This document shows positions 35,330 through 48,320 of a stretch of 64,000 nt of DNA, piece by piece; position 1 is the first letter of the stretch, and each line of letters begins with the position of its first letter. The notes below the pieces were generated by a model. That model was not told where the DNA came from. It did not search any database and saw only the letters and a program-made list of their open reading frames with translations. Source of the stretch: Ancylostoma caninum (taxonomy: Eukaryota > Nematoda > Chromadorea > Rhabditida > Ancylostomatidae); assembly GCA_037903475.1 (NCBI GenBank), contig JBAJFG010000080.1, positions 868,001 to 932,000 on the forward strand, read 5' to 3'. The position numbers were made by a program, and so were the translations under genes.

Positions 35330-38300
35330 ATGGCTAACGTAATTACAAATAAGGATTTCATAGTTGCAACAAAGTACAAGCTCATTCGGAAGATCGGGTC
35401 AGGCTCCTTTGGTGACATCTATGTATCGATCAATGTCACGAATGGAGAGGAGGTTGCCATAAAACTGGAAAGCAACAGGGTAAATCTCGCACCATTTCAC
35501 ATTATTTTCTAACTCATAGGATCGGAAAATTTTTGCATTATGTATCCCATCTGTTTAAGGCTCGCCATCCGCAACTGCTCTATGAATCGAAAGTATATCG
35601 CATCCTCCAAGGAGGTGTCGGAATCCCACACATCCGCTGGTGAGATTTAGTTGCATTTGTTCTCAGAAATTGTTAGAAACGGGTTGTTAAATGAACGCTT
35701 TGTAACCGACATGCTCCCTATAATGTGGTAGATCAAGACCAAAAATAAAATTCTGGGTTGTAGTAGCCTTGGATTCTTTTTTGTTTAAAAAAATAATTTT
35801 CATTGCTCCGATTTACTGTTGTGGAGGAGGTGTCAGTAATAGCATCCTATCATGCAACATTCCACAACTTTCTTTTCTATTTTTTTAAATGAAGGCTTGA
35901 ATACAATAAAGGAGCGATAGTTTTAGTTTTTTTTTTCTCCTAAAACACTGCTCAAACATATACTTTCAAGATGAGGCATCACCTCGATATTTTTAGCATG
36001 GTGTTTTTTCCTAAACATTTACCGCATTCTCGTCAATTCCAAAAATCTTGTGTTGGACGTGATCCAAATTTCAATCTGGAAGGGATGGCTATGCCAAGTT
36101 GGCTCCAAGATAATAAAGAACATGGTTGCTCATCGAGTTAACCCCCTCACCTGCACAAATACACTGTGCACCTGCATGCAGTACTTTGAATCATTTCGAT
36201 TTTATAAGGTATCGAGGACAACTTGATAAAATTTCAAGCTGGTGCCTCTTAATGAATTTTGGTTAATTTTTGTTTCTTTCCACTAATCTAATGATTGTCA
36301 GTATATGTAGTGTAGTGTGTTGACCGAATAATGTATGACATATATTCGATTTTGAATAAGTAAAAAACTGAAATATTGGGAGAAGGTAGAGCCTCAGTTT
36401 TTGGAGGATAGAAAAGAAGGGTTGTAAAGCCTTTTTTTTTAATGATTTATTTTGGTGCTGATAATGTGCTCCTAAAGTGTTTGACGAATTGAACAAATTT
36501 ATTCGATTTTTATTCCAGCAACGCTTTAGTGTAGAGGTAGCAGACAAGCGCCAGTTCCGCTAGTCCTACATTACTACATCACTGCTGTATCTTCATTTTT
36601 CATTGTTTTCTTTTTGTTGAGTTTCGGTCAAATCTCCTTTAGGTGTTCTACTTCACTGTGTTTTCTTGAGCTGCTCAATTGAAGTTTTTTTTTTGCATAG
36701 GTATCAAGAAATGGACTGATGCCATAAATCGAATAGGTCTAGTTTTCCTTCCAAGTAATGCCTAACATTTTTATCACTAACTGGGTTCAAATTTTAATTT
36801 TTTCCAATGCGTAAACAAGACCGCTCGTGTGCTGAAGTAATTCTTCGTCTGTTTTCTAAATTTAGACTGACTTGACTTTATAGCAGATAGTGATAAACAA
36901 TAAAGTAGTCGACGTTAATCATGGTTTTTGGGATGCGCCACGCATTCGACTTCATCTGAGCATCGTAGAGGCATTGAATGCGTATGTGCCTTATACAGTG
37001 ACTTGCGGGGGCAACCGATGTACCAAGTCAGTGCTCCATCTACCCAGAATCCTTTGGTACCAATTCACCGACCCCGGAGGGATGGATGGCTTGGGTGGCC
37101 ACGGGCGCGATCGAACCATCGACTATGTGCGTGCGCAGCGAGCCTCTTACCACTGCGCCACACGCGCCTCGATAGTGATACATATTTTTATTCCTGCTGT
37201 ATAAGTTTCTTCCCCAGACTTTTAATTTAAAATAGAAGCAGTTTATTGAAAAGTTCATCTGTCGGTTTTTTTGCTACGGTGGTCTCAACTGAGTGCTTCA
37301 TAAATATGGGCAAGCTGGTGACTATGCCGAAGGCATAATCTGGATCTTTTTGGTGGGTCTACTGCGTAGATTGGAACTATTCACCACTTTGCTGTGCTGT
37401 TCAGCTCTGTGTCGAAATCCGCTGCTGGGGAAGTAGTGGGAGACTCAGGCAGGATAAGTGGATTGTACGCACCCATTTTTTTTAGCATGTCGATGAATCA
37501 TTGTTGTGAAATTGGTTGAGTTTTTTTATGGTTGAAACGTTTCGTAACAATAAGTCATTCTGTCACTGAAAGACCTCATCCTCACTTGCGAGGTTTTCCA
37601 ACCCCCCCCCCCCCCACCGCCTTTGCGGCCTCCCCCGACGAAATGGGACCGACCTTACTTTTTTTACGAAACCCTTCCTTTCCAGCTTCTGTCGCTATCC
37701 TTTTATCGTTTTTAGATTGGACAGGGTGGAGTGGTCTTTGCATTAGTTACTCACAGTGGACAGTCTTTTACGATCGATGATATCACCAAGTATTTATGAC
37801 CCCACTATTTATCATATTTGGATGGATGCTTCTCAATCTCAATGCTTCTTATTGCATTACGACCAGGGTCGTATGGAATTTTCCGTATTCTGTTTTACTG
37901 CCATTTTAGCCATCCGTTCCACATTTTACAGAAACGAGAACACCGGAAAATCATGCGGGAACGAGAACGAAGTGATCTTCTGGGTCGTGATGAAATGAGA
38001 TTTAGCTAACCGCATACACTCCATCTAGGCGTTAAATATGCGTCCCTTACCCTTCAATAGCCTTTCCCAAACGTGCCGAATGCTTTCCTTTTCTGGTTCA
38101 CTCACCAAGGATATCAGGAAACAACTTAAATGTGTATGTAGATGTTTAGAAATTAACTTACCCTTCAGAAATTACTTTACCCTTTACATTGCACTGCAAA
38201 TTCCAAACAAAATGCTTGAGAGCCTGTGTCTTTCAACTTCTCAGATTTCTTGCTTTGATGCTAATGATAATCAGTTAGCTAAGCAGTTTTCGCAGAGCGA

Positions 38301-41300
38301 ATGTAATCACCAGATCTGCTCCAAAATGTATTTTACCAACAAAAAAAGTTTAATCTGTGCCCTACTGAGCAGGCACCTTGATCACTAAAGATGTTATAAA
38401 AGGATATATTGGGGGCAAACATGCACATAAATTCCATATTCTGTTGGAAAAACTTACGCGAAACGGCTGCTTTATTTTCATTATGAAGCCCAATGTTCCC
38501 TGAAGTAAGAATTGGATGTCACATCGAGCTGGAATAGGAATGATTATAACTCTAACAAATTTGAGTACAGCAGAAGACCTTCAGCTTCAGTTGAATCACT
38601 GTGTATGATATTGGTAAGCAATCCATGCACACCTTTCTGTATCGCACCGTAATTAAAGTGGATCTCGAATACCGTCTGAAAATTTCAGTTTTATGGCTGC
38701 CGTCTCACGCCCACTTTTTCACTTCCGTTTCATTTTCTAGTGGGATTTGAATTTACACATTCGCACAGTCCTGATTACGACTCTCACACTGATCCGAAAT
38801 AGTTTGGAACTTGGACGAGGTGCTTTCTCAGCTCAAGTCTTGGTAGAGTGAACGGTATATTAGGTTAACCGAAAAGGCATTTACAAAGCCTGGGGCGTAT
38901 CCGATCAATTCTAGGAAGTCCCAGAACGAGTTTCTCCTGGATTTCAAGTCACAGTTCTTATCACCGTAATGTATTTGACTATTTCTAACAAAACTAGATT
39001 TTCTGGTTTCATCCTGATCGATTTCTTGATCAAAGTATCCTGCAACACAAAATTGGATTTTTCTGCGGATGCCCACAAAGGTAGCCAGATTATGATAAAG
39101 AGTTGAGTGACCCCAGAATGAACGACATTCTCGCGCGTTTATCGAATAGGAGTGTAGTTCCGAGATAAGACTGTTGTCATGACGGCGTAGAAAGCTAGAT
39201 GCTAACATTTTTTTTCCAAAATTATCCTAGATCGGTGCGATGAATGTTCTACCGGGAAGGATATTCGTTGCGTACCTCTGAGCTGACTTGTAGTTGGGTG
39301 CGCGCTCACCATACTTACTTCTTCTTCAGCTCCCTCACAACCTACGTCTAATCCCCTTGACCACACACTTCAGTGTTTCTGGAAGGAAATGTCATGCCGG
39401 GATTCATATGATGGCTGTTTTTCTGTGGAAATCTCTTGAACGACATCTAGGGGAGGGGGGGGGGGAGAATTTCGAAGAGGCGCTGATGTCCAGAAGCACT
39501 TCTGCTTCGGAAAGTTTTTGACACTGCTGCACCAATGAGAAACACTCGTCTGAGATCTACATAAGGCAGTTTTGTTGGCGATGGTCCTGATAAATCACTC
39601 CCCCAATTTTGTCGTCACTGGTCCTCATATGAAATTTTCGCACCACTTGAACGCTGGCCAAAGAGTTTTGGGTCACCATGTAGTATCGTGTGCCTGTCTA
39701 GACAAAAAAGTACGATAGTAATAAAAATATTCTTTCAGCTAATTCCCGAAGGCATCGTGATGGAGAGGTTATGAAGCAATCAGTGCTACATATTTATAGT
39801 TCGCAAACACACAGGTTGTCATGAGTGCTGCAAGTGCTGAGGAAATTGCTACATGTGGCTCTTCTTGCTAGCAGTAACCTTATCTGTGCGCCCGTTGCGG
39901 GCATGCACCGCTTGTGAAATCTTTGGAATAGGTCAAAGTCGCATCGCCTGTGCTTATAGGTGGGGGTGACAGGATTTGCCAGATAAGAATATTGTGCAGA
40001 TTGTCACTTTTTGAAGTGCATCTATTTTTTTATGCACAGGTTCAGTCAGTTTGTCGGAAAACGTTTCAATTTCTTTTTTGAGTTTCACAAGGCCTACGCG
40101 TGCCACAATACCCTGCTTTCGAAAGAATCTATTGTTTCCAATTGTACAAGGTACTTCTCCTAATTTTATGCATGATCAGTTTGTGATTATCTTCAGATGT
40201 TATTCTTTTTCCCTTCTTTTTCACTTTCCTTCAGCTCTGTTCGCTTATACGCGACCACCTATCAGAGCATCAGCGCATACAAATATCACGGGAACCAATC
40301 AGAAATCAAACAGTTGTCTGACATGAATATCGGGTAGTGTCTGATGTTAATACATAAATGTAGTTTCTCTATAAATACTATGTGTTACTGCATTACCGAG
40401 ATACATCCTTGCTAAGCGTGCCAGTGTTCTAATGTTTGAGTGACACATTGCTTTTGAACCACATCAACTCAGAGGTTCAAAGCTATATATAGACATTGCC
40501 AGTTGAAAAATGAACTGAGGATTATATGCTTTAGCGTTTGCGGAAGCGGTGTGTATCGATTGCCAACTCATGTCGCTTCCCTTCGACTATTATCCTGTAG
40601 TGTCCCTACTTCGTCGAAAATTGGTAATTTCGCGTACAGTGCTCGCTGCTCCGTTCAGCACTGGACCGTCACAGTTCTGTAATAATTTCATGCAAAAACC
40701 TGAATTGTGTGAATTATCCATGGAAATTACGAGAGGAAGTTGCTGTAGTTGCTATAGGTTAAGCCGATTGCGTCGCTTGTCCGTATCGTGGCAGACCACC
40801 GTCATCCTTTCGTACCGAATATGCATAGTGTTGTTAGGGCAGGACTGTGTACACTTGCGAACCTTGTTAAAGTAGAAAAATTGATCAACATTAACTTATT
40901 CAGCGAAAAAAAAAACAGAAATCTTATTCAAACTGCTGTGCCATGGCTCATGAACCAAGCCATAGACGATAAAATCCAAGCGGTAGTTTTAACCCAATTA
41001 TCAGCTATGTTAAATTCATGTAACTACTTTACTGTTTTCAGTTTTCATCTCAGTTTTCAACTAATTGCTATTTAAAATTTGGATTTAGTATTCCCTAAGA
41101 CTTCCTTCAGTATCATTTTTTGGCCTGTGTCGTTTCGTTGCAGACATTGTATAGGTTTTATCCCTTGTTTCAGGTATGGTACCGAGCGTGAATACAACGT
41201 GTTGGTTATGGATTTGTTGGGTCCTTCTCTCGAGGATCTGTTCAACTTTTGCTCGAGAAGATTCACAATGAAGGTTGTTGTATTAGATTTATGATTTTTT

Positions 41301-44300
41301 TAAGTCAAAGAAGTGTGCGCACTCTTATTTAAGAGCACACCTCCTCGCGCTTTTATTTCACAGTGAGGGCCGTAATTTATTCATTTGCCACGTCCTATAC
41401 GAAACGCTTTTTACCACATGAAGAGAATTGCGTCACTTCTATGGTAGGGATTTCTCAGCGAGCGACAGAAAGTAGTAAAGAATGGAACAGCGAATAATAT
41501 AGAATTTTTTTTGCTCGTAAAAGTCGCTCTCTAAGAATGATGGGTGCTTGCAATATTATCATGGCCCGACGCTGACAATATCCTACAGTAGGATTTAATC
41601 CGCTGAGATGAGTGCTGTTACTTTGGGATTCGAGAAAGCCCTCGAATATGTGTTTATATTATCACCAACATAGTTATTTTCAAGATCTTCTACACTGTTT
41701 TACTGAAGCCGAGGACTAAAACTGTTGAAATGACGAAGTCAGTTCGTTACAATAATCTTTAGTTTCTTTTTCTGAGTTCATTTCATAACATATGCTGAGT
41801 AAGTTACCAGGAGTAACTGCGGAGCGATTACGCGACTTTAAGTCGTCCGCGAGTTCCTACGAGATGCGTTATTATGAAATGCGGTTTTTGACAACAAATG
41901 GCGTTACCTTTATGCTAAATTACAATCAATTTCGACATGTATCGTATTTCGTCGTATGTTCAGTAAGATTCAAAAGCATATAACAACAACTATCAATGTC
42001 AGAACGTTAGAATTTTCCCTGCTTTGAAATTTCGCTGTGTTGAATTTCCTGCTTAAGAAAACGGCATTCGCGGCATGCCTAGGCAAAGGAAGTGGAAGTA
42101 GTCTTTTACGATGGTTATTGGTGATAAAGAATAAATGCTTACAAGGGAGGGATACCTGGTCATTGTGGCCATTCACAATGAGTTACATACTGCTTTATGC
42201 AACTCGCGACGCTACATATCCGTTTTCAAAGGCCGCGAAACTGCGCCGCGAAACTGTTTTCCCTGATGTGTTATGCCCAATTTTGCTGCTCATGTGCAAG
42301 TCCCGAGATTAGAGAGGTCTTGAGCGCGAACATAAGTCTCTCTTCCTTTAAAAAGGCACTCACAGGTTCGAAACCTGCCGAGAAATAATACAAACTTGTC
42401 AAGACATTGGAATTCGTCTAATATGTTCAAAGTATCAAAAATGGGCAGGGCATAACTCATCACAGAGAAAAGTTTGGCCGAATTTGAACACGAATTCGAG
42501 ATCAGCGTAGCAAGCTGCATACGGCAGTATACACCACTTTGTGAAAGGCCACACTGACCAAGCATCCTTCCCTTGTTAGTTCCATAACTGCAAACGCTAA
42601 AGGTCACCGGTGGAGCTGTAACAAATAAGCAGTATCGCCTATCAAAATCAAAAAGATTTTTTTTGAGAGTGCCTCGTATTTGGTAGGATCAGATGCGTTG
42701 TAGAATGAGCTGCTGGAAATCCCCTTGTAATAAGTCGTTTTCTTTGACCGAATAATCCATGTTCCACAGGTATACATTTATTGGGTTGTAACATAAGTTT
42801 CCGCTGTTTCGAAATTTTCGACGAAAAATTCTTTTTTGAAAAATCGAAAAACTATGGGTATCAGTCGAAGTATGCACTGCAACAGTCGCTTGTCTTTATT
42901 TTTTTTCTTTTTGTGTTCAATTGCTATTAATATGATTTTTCACTGGATCGCCAGTGGGTAGATACGTAGATAGTATCTGATGTAGACTCATGCACGTGCA
43001 GTCATGCTAGAACAATTTAGGCTTTTTGAAACCATTAGAAATTTCACTTGGGAGAGTTACCATGAAACTATGGCCTTTTTATGTGAATATTTTCATTTCC
43101 AGACCGTGTTGATGCTCGCCGACCAAATGATTGGGCGCATCGAGTATGTGCACGTTAAGAATTTCATCCATCGTGATATCAAGCCTGACAATTTTCTAAT
43201 GGGGATTGGGCGACACTGCAACAAACTATTCCTCATCGACTTTGGGCTTGCGAAGAAGTGAGTATGCATCCGTTGTGGCCAGTACTTTAGTTTGTCAGAT
43301 ATGTGTCTGATGTTTTTGAAATATTTTTTTTTCATTCACAATCTGTGATGCATTTTAGTATACCAACTGTAGGCACAGTACACTGCCTGCAGGCAAATCA
43401 AACTCAAAAACACATTCTATGCGAAATATGATCACTGCTATCATTGTGCTTTTAAAAAGCACATCAGCATTGCGAATGCTTGGACAGGAAGCCTGTTTAG
43501 TAGCAAAACTGACCTTATTGTAGCACTTTCACATACTTCAGCTGTAATTGCAACGCCTAGTATTGAGTTTGTGGAGAAGTTCTGCCCGAAATTTTATGTT
43601 ATGCACGTTTGCGAGCGCTTGAGCTGGAAACATCATTGACTTGTTCAGAAGGGGTGTCCTCAGATATTTCCCCTGTAAGCTTTTAGAAAGAACCACTCGG
43701 ACCACTCATTGATTCCATGGGCATTTCTTAGTGGGTTACTTTAGTGGATTCCCCCCCCCCCCTTCCTCCGCCCCCAGTATTTTCATGACTTTGCGTGAAA
43801 TTAAAAAGAAACATTTTAGCCACTACATAGAAATGACCAACTCGATTCTCGTGGTGAAGTCAAAAGATATCTTCAGAATTTCTTTGTATTAACAAATGAA
43901 TGCGAATACACACTTGGGGGGGGGGGGTGTTAATGCACCTTCATGGCCGTCTTTGTGCATTGAATGCACTGGATAATTCCTCATGGGTTGAAAAGAAGTC
44001 ACATAAAATAATGCATGCAGTTTTGTCCATTTGTTGATCTGCACATCGTTTTCGATCACTACTTTTTCTACTACATCTTAGCTGTGGACTACTAAGCTGT
44101 CGGAATAAAATCTGTGATAGTAATGAGGTCAAGTTCAGTGTTGTGCTTTTTTTCTGAGTTGAACTACCTTGAAAACGGGTCTCGAACATACAACATTCAA
44201 AACTGTTTGGGTTGAAAAGAGTCGAGCCCTCTTTTCTCTTATAATTTAGCCTCTTTCTTCATTTTGCATCTTTTGGTCAAGGTTAAACAGAGGCTGTTAT

Positions 44301-46622
44301 CCTTGTTTGATTTGACTTGTATTTACTTATAATGCTCACTGAATATCTAAACTAGTTTTATTTTAATAGAACTAGAGTTGTTCTCAGTGATAGGGTTTCC
44401 CTTCGCTGTGGAGGCATCAACATTGAGTTATATCACTTCTTTCTAGAAGTTCGTAATTTATGCTTTGCTCAGATTCCGAGACTCTCGCACCAGAACGCAC
44501 ATTCCTTATCGAGAGGACAAAAATCTGACGGGTACAGCTCGATACGCTTCCATCAATGCTCACCTTGGAATAGAGCAGAGCAGAAGGTATTCTAACCTGC
44601 TGTCGAGTCTTTTCAAATGCAACATCATCTTGCTTCAGGGACGACATGGAGTCTCTGGGCTACGTATTAATGTATTTCAACCGGGGAACACTTCCTTGGC
44701 AAGGTCTTAAAGCGGCAACCAAGAAGCAGAAGTATGAAAAAATTAGTGAAAAGGTGAATTTGTTGTTTTTACTCATCAGTCTTTCTGATGGCATTTTATG
44801 GTGCGAAGATGTCAATTGCGAGTCAATTCGGATGAGGAAATGAACTAGCAATTTTTTAAATGTACGTAATTCCCATAGCTCTTCTACGGGCACCAAGCTT
44901 TTGCTACCATGCATAAAATGTCAGCAGAATGGTGAAGGTATACGTACGAAAAACAAACGCGAGCAACTTACTCGATTCTGAAAAGTGCTCAAGATTTATG
45001 GACCACATAAATGAACTGGCCATTTTACCGATATTATAGCCGAATCATTATATACATTAGTACACGGTGTTTTTTTTTTTTTAGAAATGAAGCGATTTCG
45101 CATACTTCAAGCCCGTGGCGGTCGTAATACTTCATAAACTCATCTTTTTTAGAAAATGTCAACATCGGTGGAGATGTTGTGCAAAGGTTTCCCAGCGGAA
45201 TTCCCCATGTACCTGAATTACACACGTGGTCTTCGTTTTGACGAAGCTCCCGACTATATGTATCTTCGTCAGCTCTTCAGAATCCTCTTCCGTACATTGA
45301 ATCATCAGGTATCATATTCTGGCTATTCTTATGTCATCTTCTTAGTTCCAACGAACTATTGTATTCTACCTTCCCCTTTCCATTTTACTGTTGCGCTCTG
45401 ATCATTATAGAAGCTAGATAGGAAGAAATAGTCGCTCTAGCTACACTACATTTTCTTCTTAGAAAGTACTCAAAAAACATAGTTTCGCTCTATGATCTTT
45501 TGCTTTGCTATTGGGAACATTTGTGTCACTTGCAACCTTATGTTCCATGATCGTTGTGTGTTTTGTCGCACGTGTTGGCGAATCCAAAAATTTGACATCG
45601 TATGCAGTAACACCTACGTACGTATAAGTAGTGCCTTTAAATAGAGATACAGTTTTACATATGGCTTCTCTTCCTTGTATATCGTGAGAAATTCCTTGCT
45701 CAAGCATTCCATCTACATTCAAAGTTTTTTTTAAAGTATCAGTAAGAATTCCTTGCCCAGTAAACGCGGTATATACACATAACCTCGTGAATGGCCATGC
45801 CTAACCAACAAATTATGATAGCGGAAATTTTTAGCATTGAGAAAATTCACATTATTGTTTAGTTGTCTCCGCTCTCACTTCTCTCCACGTCGGCTGCGTC
45901 GAGTACCTAATGGAAAAATTTTGTTTAGAATTTAACGATATTCAGGACTTAGTGTAACAATTTTGGTCACTAATATCGATGTAAATGATGGCTCAGAATC
46001 ACGCGTACGCTAACTCTGCTCTAAGAAGCGTAGCTGCTGCCTTTCAAATGAAACTATTTCATGAACTGTAGAACAAAAAAGAACCTTAATCTGAATCGCT
46101 GTAGTTCAAGATATCAATAGCATAGAAATTTCGGTCTCACGCAATTTTGGTCATCCTTTGAAAAGAATTAGATCGCGTTGTTATTACAGAAAAAAGATGT
46201 GTCACAGCGAGCATTGACTTTAACGTCCCATATCTGATTCCTACCCGCATTTGCGCATGTTCTACCACATTCCACTCGGTAAATCGGCAAAGCCTCGTTA
46301 ATATATTGAGCAGAATCCGTTGGTAACTCATACTTTTTAATGTATGACTTAGCAGGAGATAAGTGAGGCTTGGTAACTAATTACGTGCCCACTTATCAAT
46401 ATGTGGGCCCTTTCATCCGCTGCCTTTTCTCCTAATCCTGCTATTGATTGTTTAGTGACCACAACTCACTTTTATACCATGATCTTTCAGTACGACTATA
46501 CATTCGACTGGACAATGTTAAAACAAAAAGCATCCCAGTCGCAAAACACCATGCTGCAACCGGGAGCCAGTGGTTCTCAACAGCCGATGCCGATCGTTTC
46601 ACCAGCTCCGCCACAGCAGTAA
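35330..46622 (+). CDS. kin-19: Casein kinase I alpha, complete
   Basis: Eight exons join in phase: 35330-35479, 35560-35639, 41174-41273, 43103-43257, 44473-44586, 44639-44753, 45153-45308 and 46491-46622, giving 333 residues, close to known nematode and vertebrate CK1 alpha lengths. The Gly-rich loop is [11 protein letters not shown], the catalytic lysine lies in VAIKLES, the catalytic loop is [11 protein letters not shown] and the metal loop [11 protein letters not shown]1-specific SIN replaces APE ([19 protein letters not shown]), and the isoform signature [13 protein letters not shown] is present. The C-terminus is a short Gln/Pro/Ser tail ending PPQQ. The enzyme phosphorylates acidic or primed Ser/Thr sites; CK1 alpha primes beta-catenin in Wnt signalling and has many other cytoplasmic and nuclear substrates. 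Intron 2 is 5.5 kb and intron 3 1.8 kb; others are as short as 52 bp. I see no damage. Start: good context, and the N-terminus matches the family. Confidence 0.97.
35640..41173 (+). other. Long second intron of CK1 alpha gene
   Basis: A 5.5 kb intron with a GTGAGA donor and a TTTCAG acceptor. It holds a tRNA-derived SINE (36900-37168), C- or G-homopolymer runs at about 37604 and 39451, and a 126-codon minus-strand frame at 38828-39208. That frame's product looks protein-like, but I do not recognise it and it has no splice partners. Confidence 0.7.
36900..37168 (-). repeat. tRNA-derived SINE
   Basis: On the minus strand the element starts GGCGCGTGTGGCGCAGTGG. A box A (TGGCGCAGTGGTAAGAGG, plus-strand 37143-37160) and a box B (GGTTCGATCGC, 37107-37117) are spaced as in a tRNA gene, but the acceptor stem does not re-form downstream. 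Instead about 190 bp of unrelated body follows, ending near an AATAAAGT-like AT-rich tail complement. This is the layout of a SINE with a pol III promoter. Confidence 0.75.
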
Positions 46623-47611
46623 GTGTTCCGCCAGCAAGTTATAAGTCTGAGGACGTCAATTAACTCACACCCCTTCCTCGTTGTGTGGTTCTGCTATTCC
46701 ACGCAGTTTCTCTCTTCCTTGGATTTGGGACATTACCGTGAAATGTTCTATTAGGTTTTCCCATTTGTCGTCGTTCCACATCCTCTTCAATATGTCTTAC
46801 TACTTGTGTTGATTGTTGCTACCTGTCGGCATCGTATGTTTACGTTTGTTCGCGTGGTGCGAACTGGTGATGTTTGTATAAACTTATATGCTCTTCTTCT
46901 GCAATTAAATGGTTTGTGGAGAAGAAATACACATTCAATGCTACATTGAATCTGAAAGCGTCGGCAGTTGGTGTTTTCCAATCACAGATTAGTCATTTTG
47001 GCGTCTCCACTCTATTATTTCCCTGTTTGATGTCAATTGGGTTTATTCCTGATAAAGACTTGTTTATTTTCTTTAGCGTTTTGTTGATGTTGAGAGCAAG
47101 AGAAAGAGAAGGATGAATGAGGTCTACGTTAGCTATTTAGAAGAATACACGAAAATGTGTGAACCACAGAAATACTTGAAAAAAAAAAACGCTGTTTGGG
47201 CGTAAATGTACTACGATACTCTTCTTCCACTTACTTCTTGTTTTATGCCGCAGATGTATCCGCTGAGCTACATGCCAATCTATAAAAATAACATCTTGCA
47301 AAGACGATACTCTTGAAGTTGAAAATTCTTCTCATTGCGGGGATCTATTCTTCTTTCTAAACAATCTAAGAGGAAATATTCAATTAGATGATTGAAAGAC
47401 AACGTGGGTGCTTCTCATCCTTGTAGTGGAAATTCCTTTCGAATTTTAAGATGAGTTCTAGTGACTGGAGTATAATCCATCCACCCGGTAATGACTATTG
47501 GTAGGCGGATCATGGAGTAAGACGCGGTCGTACTCAGTCAACATAAAACACACTTGGTAGTGCACAACAGCATAGCTTCGACTGGTAAATGCATCAATAT
47601 TCACTCCTTCA

Positions 47612-47768
47612 TTAACACATTCGCGACGTTACGCTTTTGACATGGTGTGCCGCGTGGGACACGGGCGATCCCTTAAGCACGTGTTTGTGTTCACCCGGTT
47701 GTGCACGCGGTCCCACGAGTCGCCCCATGCGTGTCAACCGCTTGAGCACATTGTTGCGAATGTGTTAA
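47612..47768. mobile_element. piggyBac-type MITE with TTAA ends
   Basis: The left end is TTAACACATTCGCGACG and the right end GTTGCGAATGTGTTAA. The flanking TTAA tetranucleotide is the specific target of piggyBac transposases. Terminal repeats are about 13 bp with further internal complementarity (GCGTGGGAC and GTCCCACG; GACATG and CATGCGTGTC). At about 157 bp it has no coding capacity. Confidence 0.8.
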
Positions 47769-48213
47769 AGCCCTATGGAGGATCGACGTATGAACGCGTC
47801 TTTTATGGTAGACCATACTAGCTTTCTCGTGTAAAGATATTTCGAATTCTAGTTTTTAAAACAAAAGTACTGTGTTAAAGAAGCGCATGAGTTTTTGTGG
47901 TGTCCTCTATTTCTTCCTGAATAGAAGAAAATACGTGTGGAAACGACCCATTACCGTGTTTACCTTTACAGCAGCCTATCTCACTTCTGCCGCCATGGGA
48001 CTCGCCCATGGTCAAGCATAAGCCGGCGTTGCAGCGCGCATGGATTCAGTAATCACAGGTTCCATACTTTATTGTCGCTTTAACGCTCAGCGTCGCTGCG
48101 GCAAAAGTGAGAACGGTTCCACGGTCAACTGACACGATTTCTTCTGTATTCAGAGACAGAACTGAGCGTTATACGCCTACATGGTTCCTATGTTCGATCA
48201 TACTGGCCCCGGA

Positions 48214-48320
48214 TGAGATTACCCATGGTAAACATGTCAAGTGCCCAAATTTACCCACTACTTTGCACTCTTAGACGTGTTCACGTGTTCTGCAGTACGG
48301 GTGATCATGTCCATGAGTAT
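48214..48320. repeat. Half copy of the GAGATTACCC MITE family
   Basis: TGAGATTACCCATGGTAAACATG and the following roughly 80 bp resemble the left half of the element at 59235-59490. A second GAGATTACCCTC occurs at about 48321. The right terminus is missing or diverged. Confidence 0.45.

Noticed and set aside
42340..42390. tRNA-like CAGGTTCGAAACCTG segment
   Set aside because: The T-arm-like palindrome is good, but no A box, anticodon arm or acceptor stem can be built around it.
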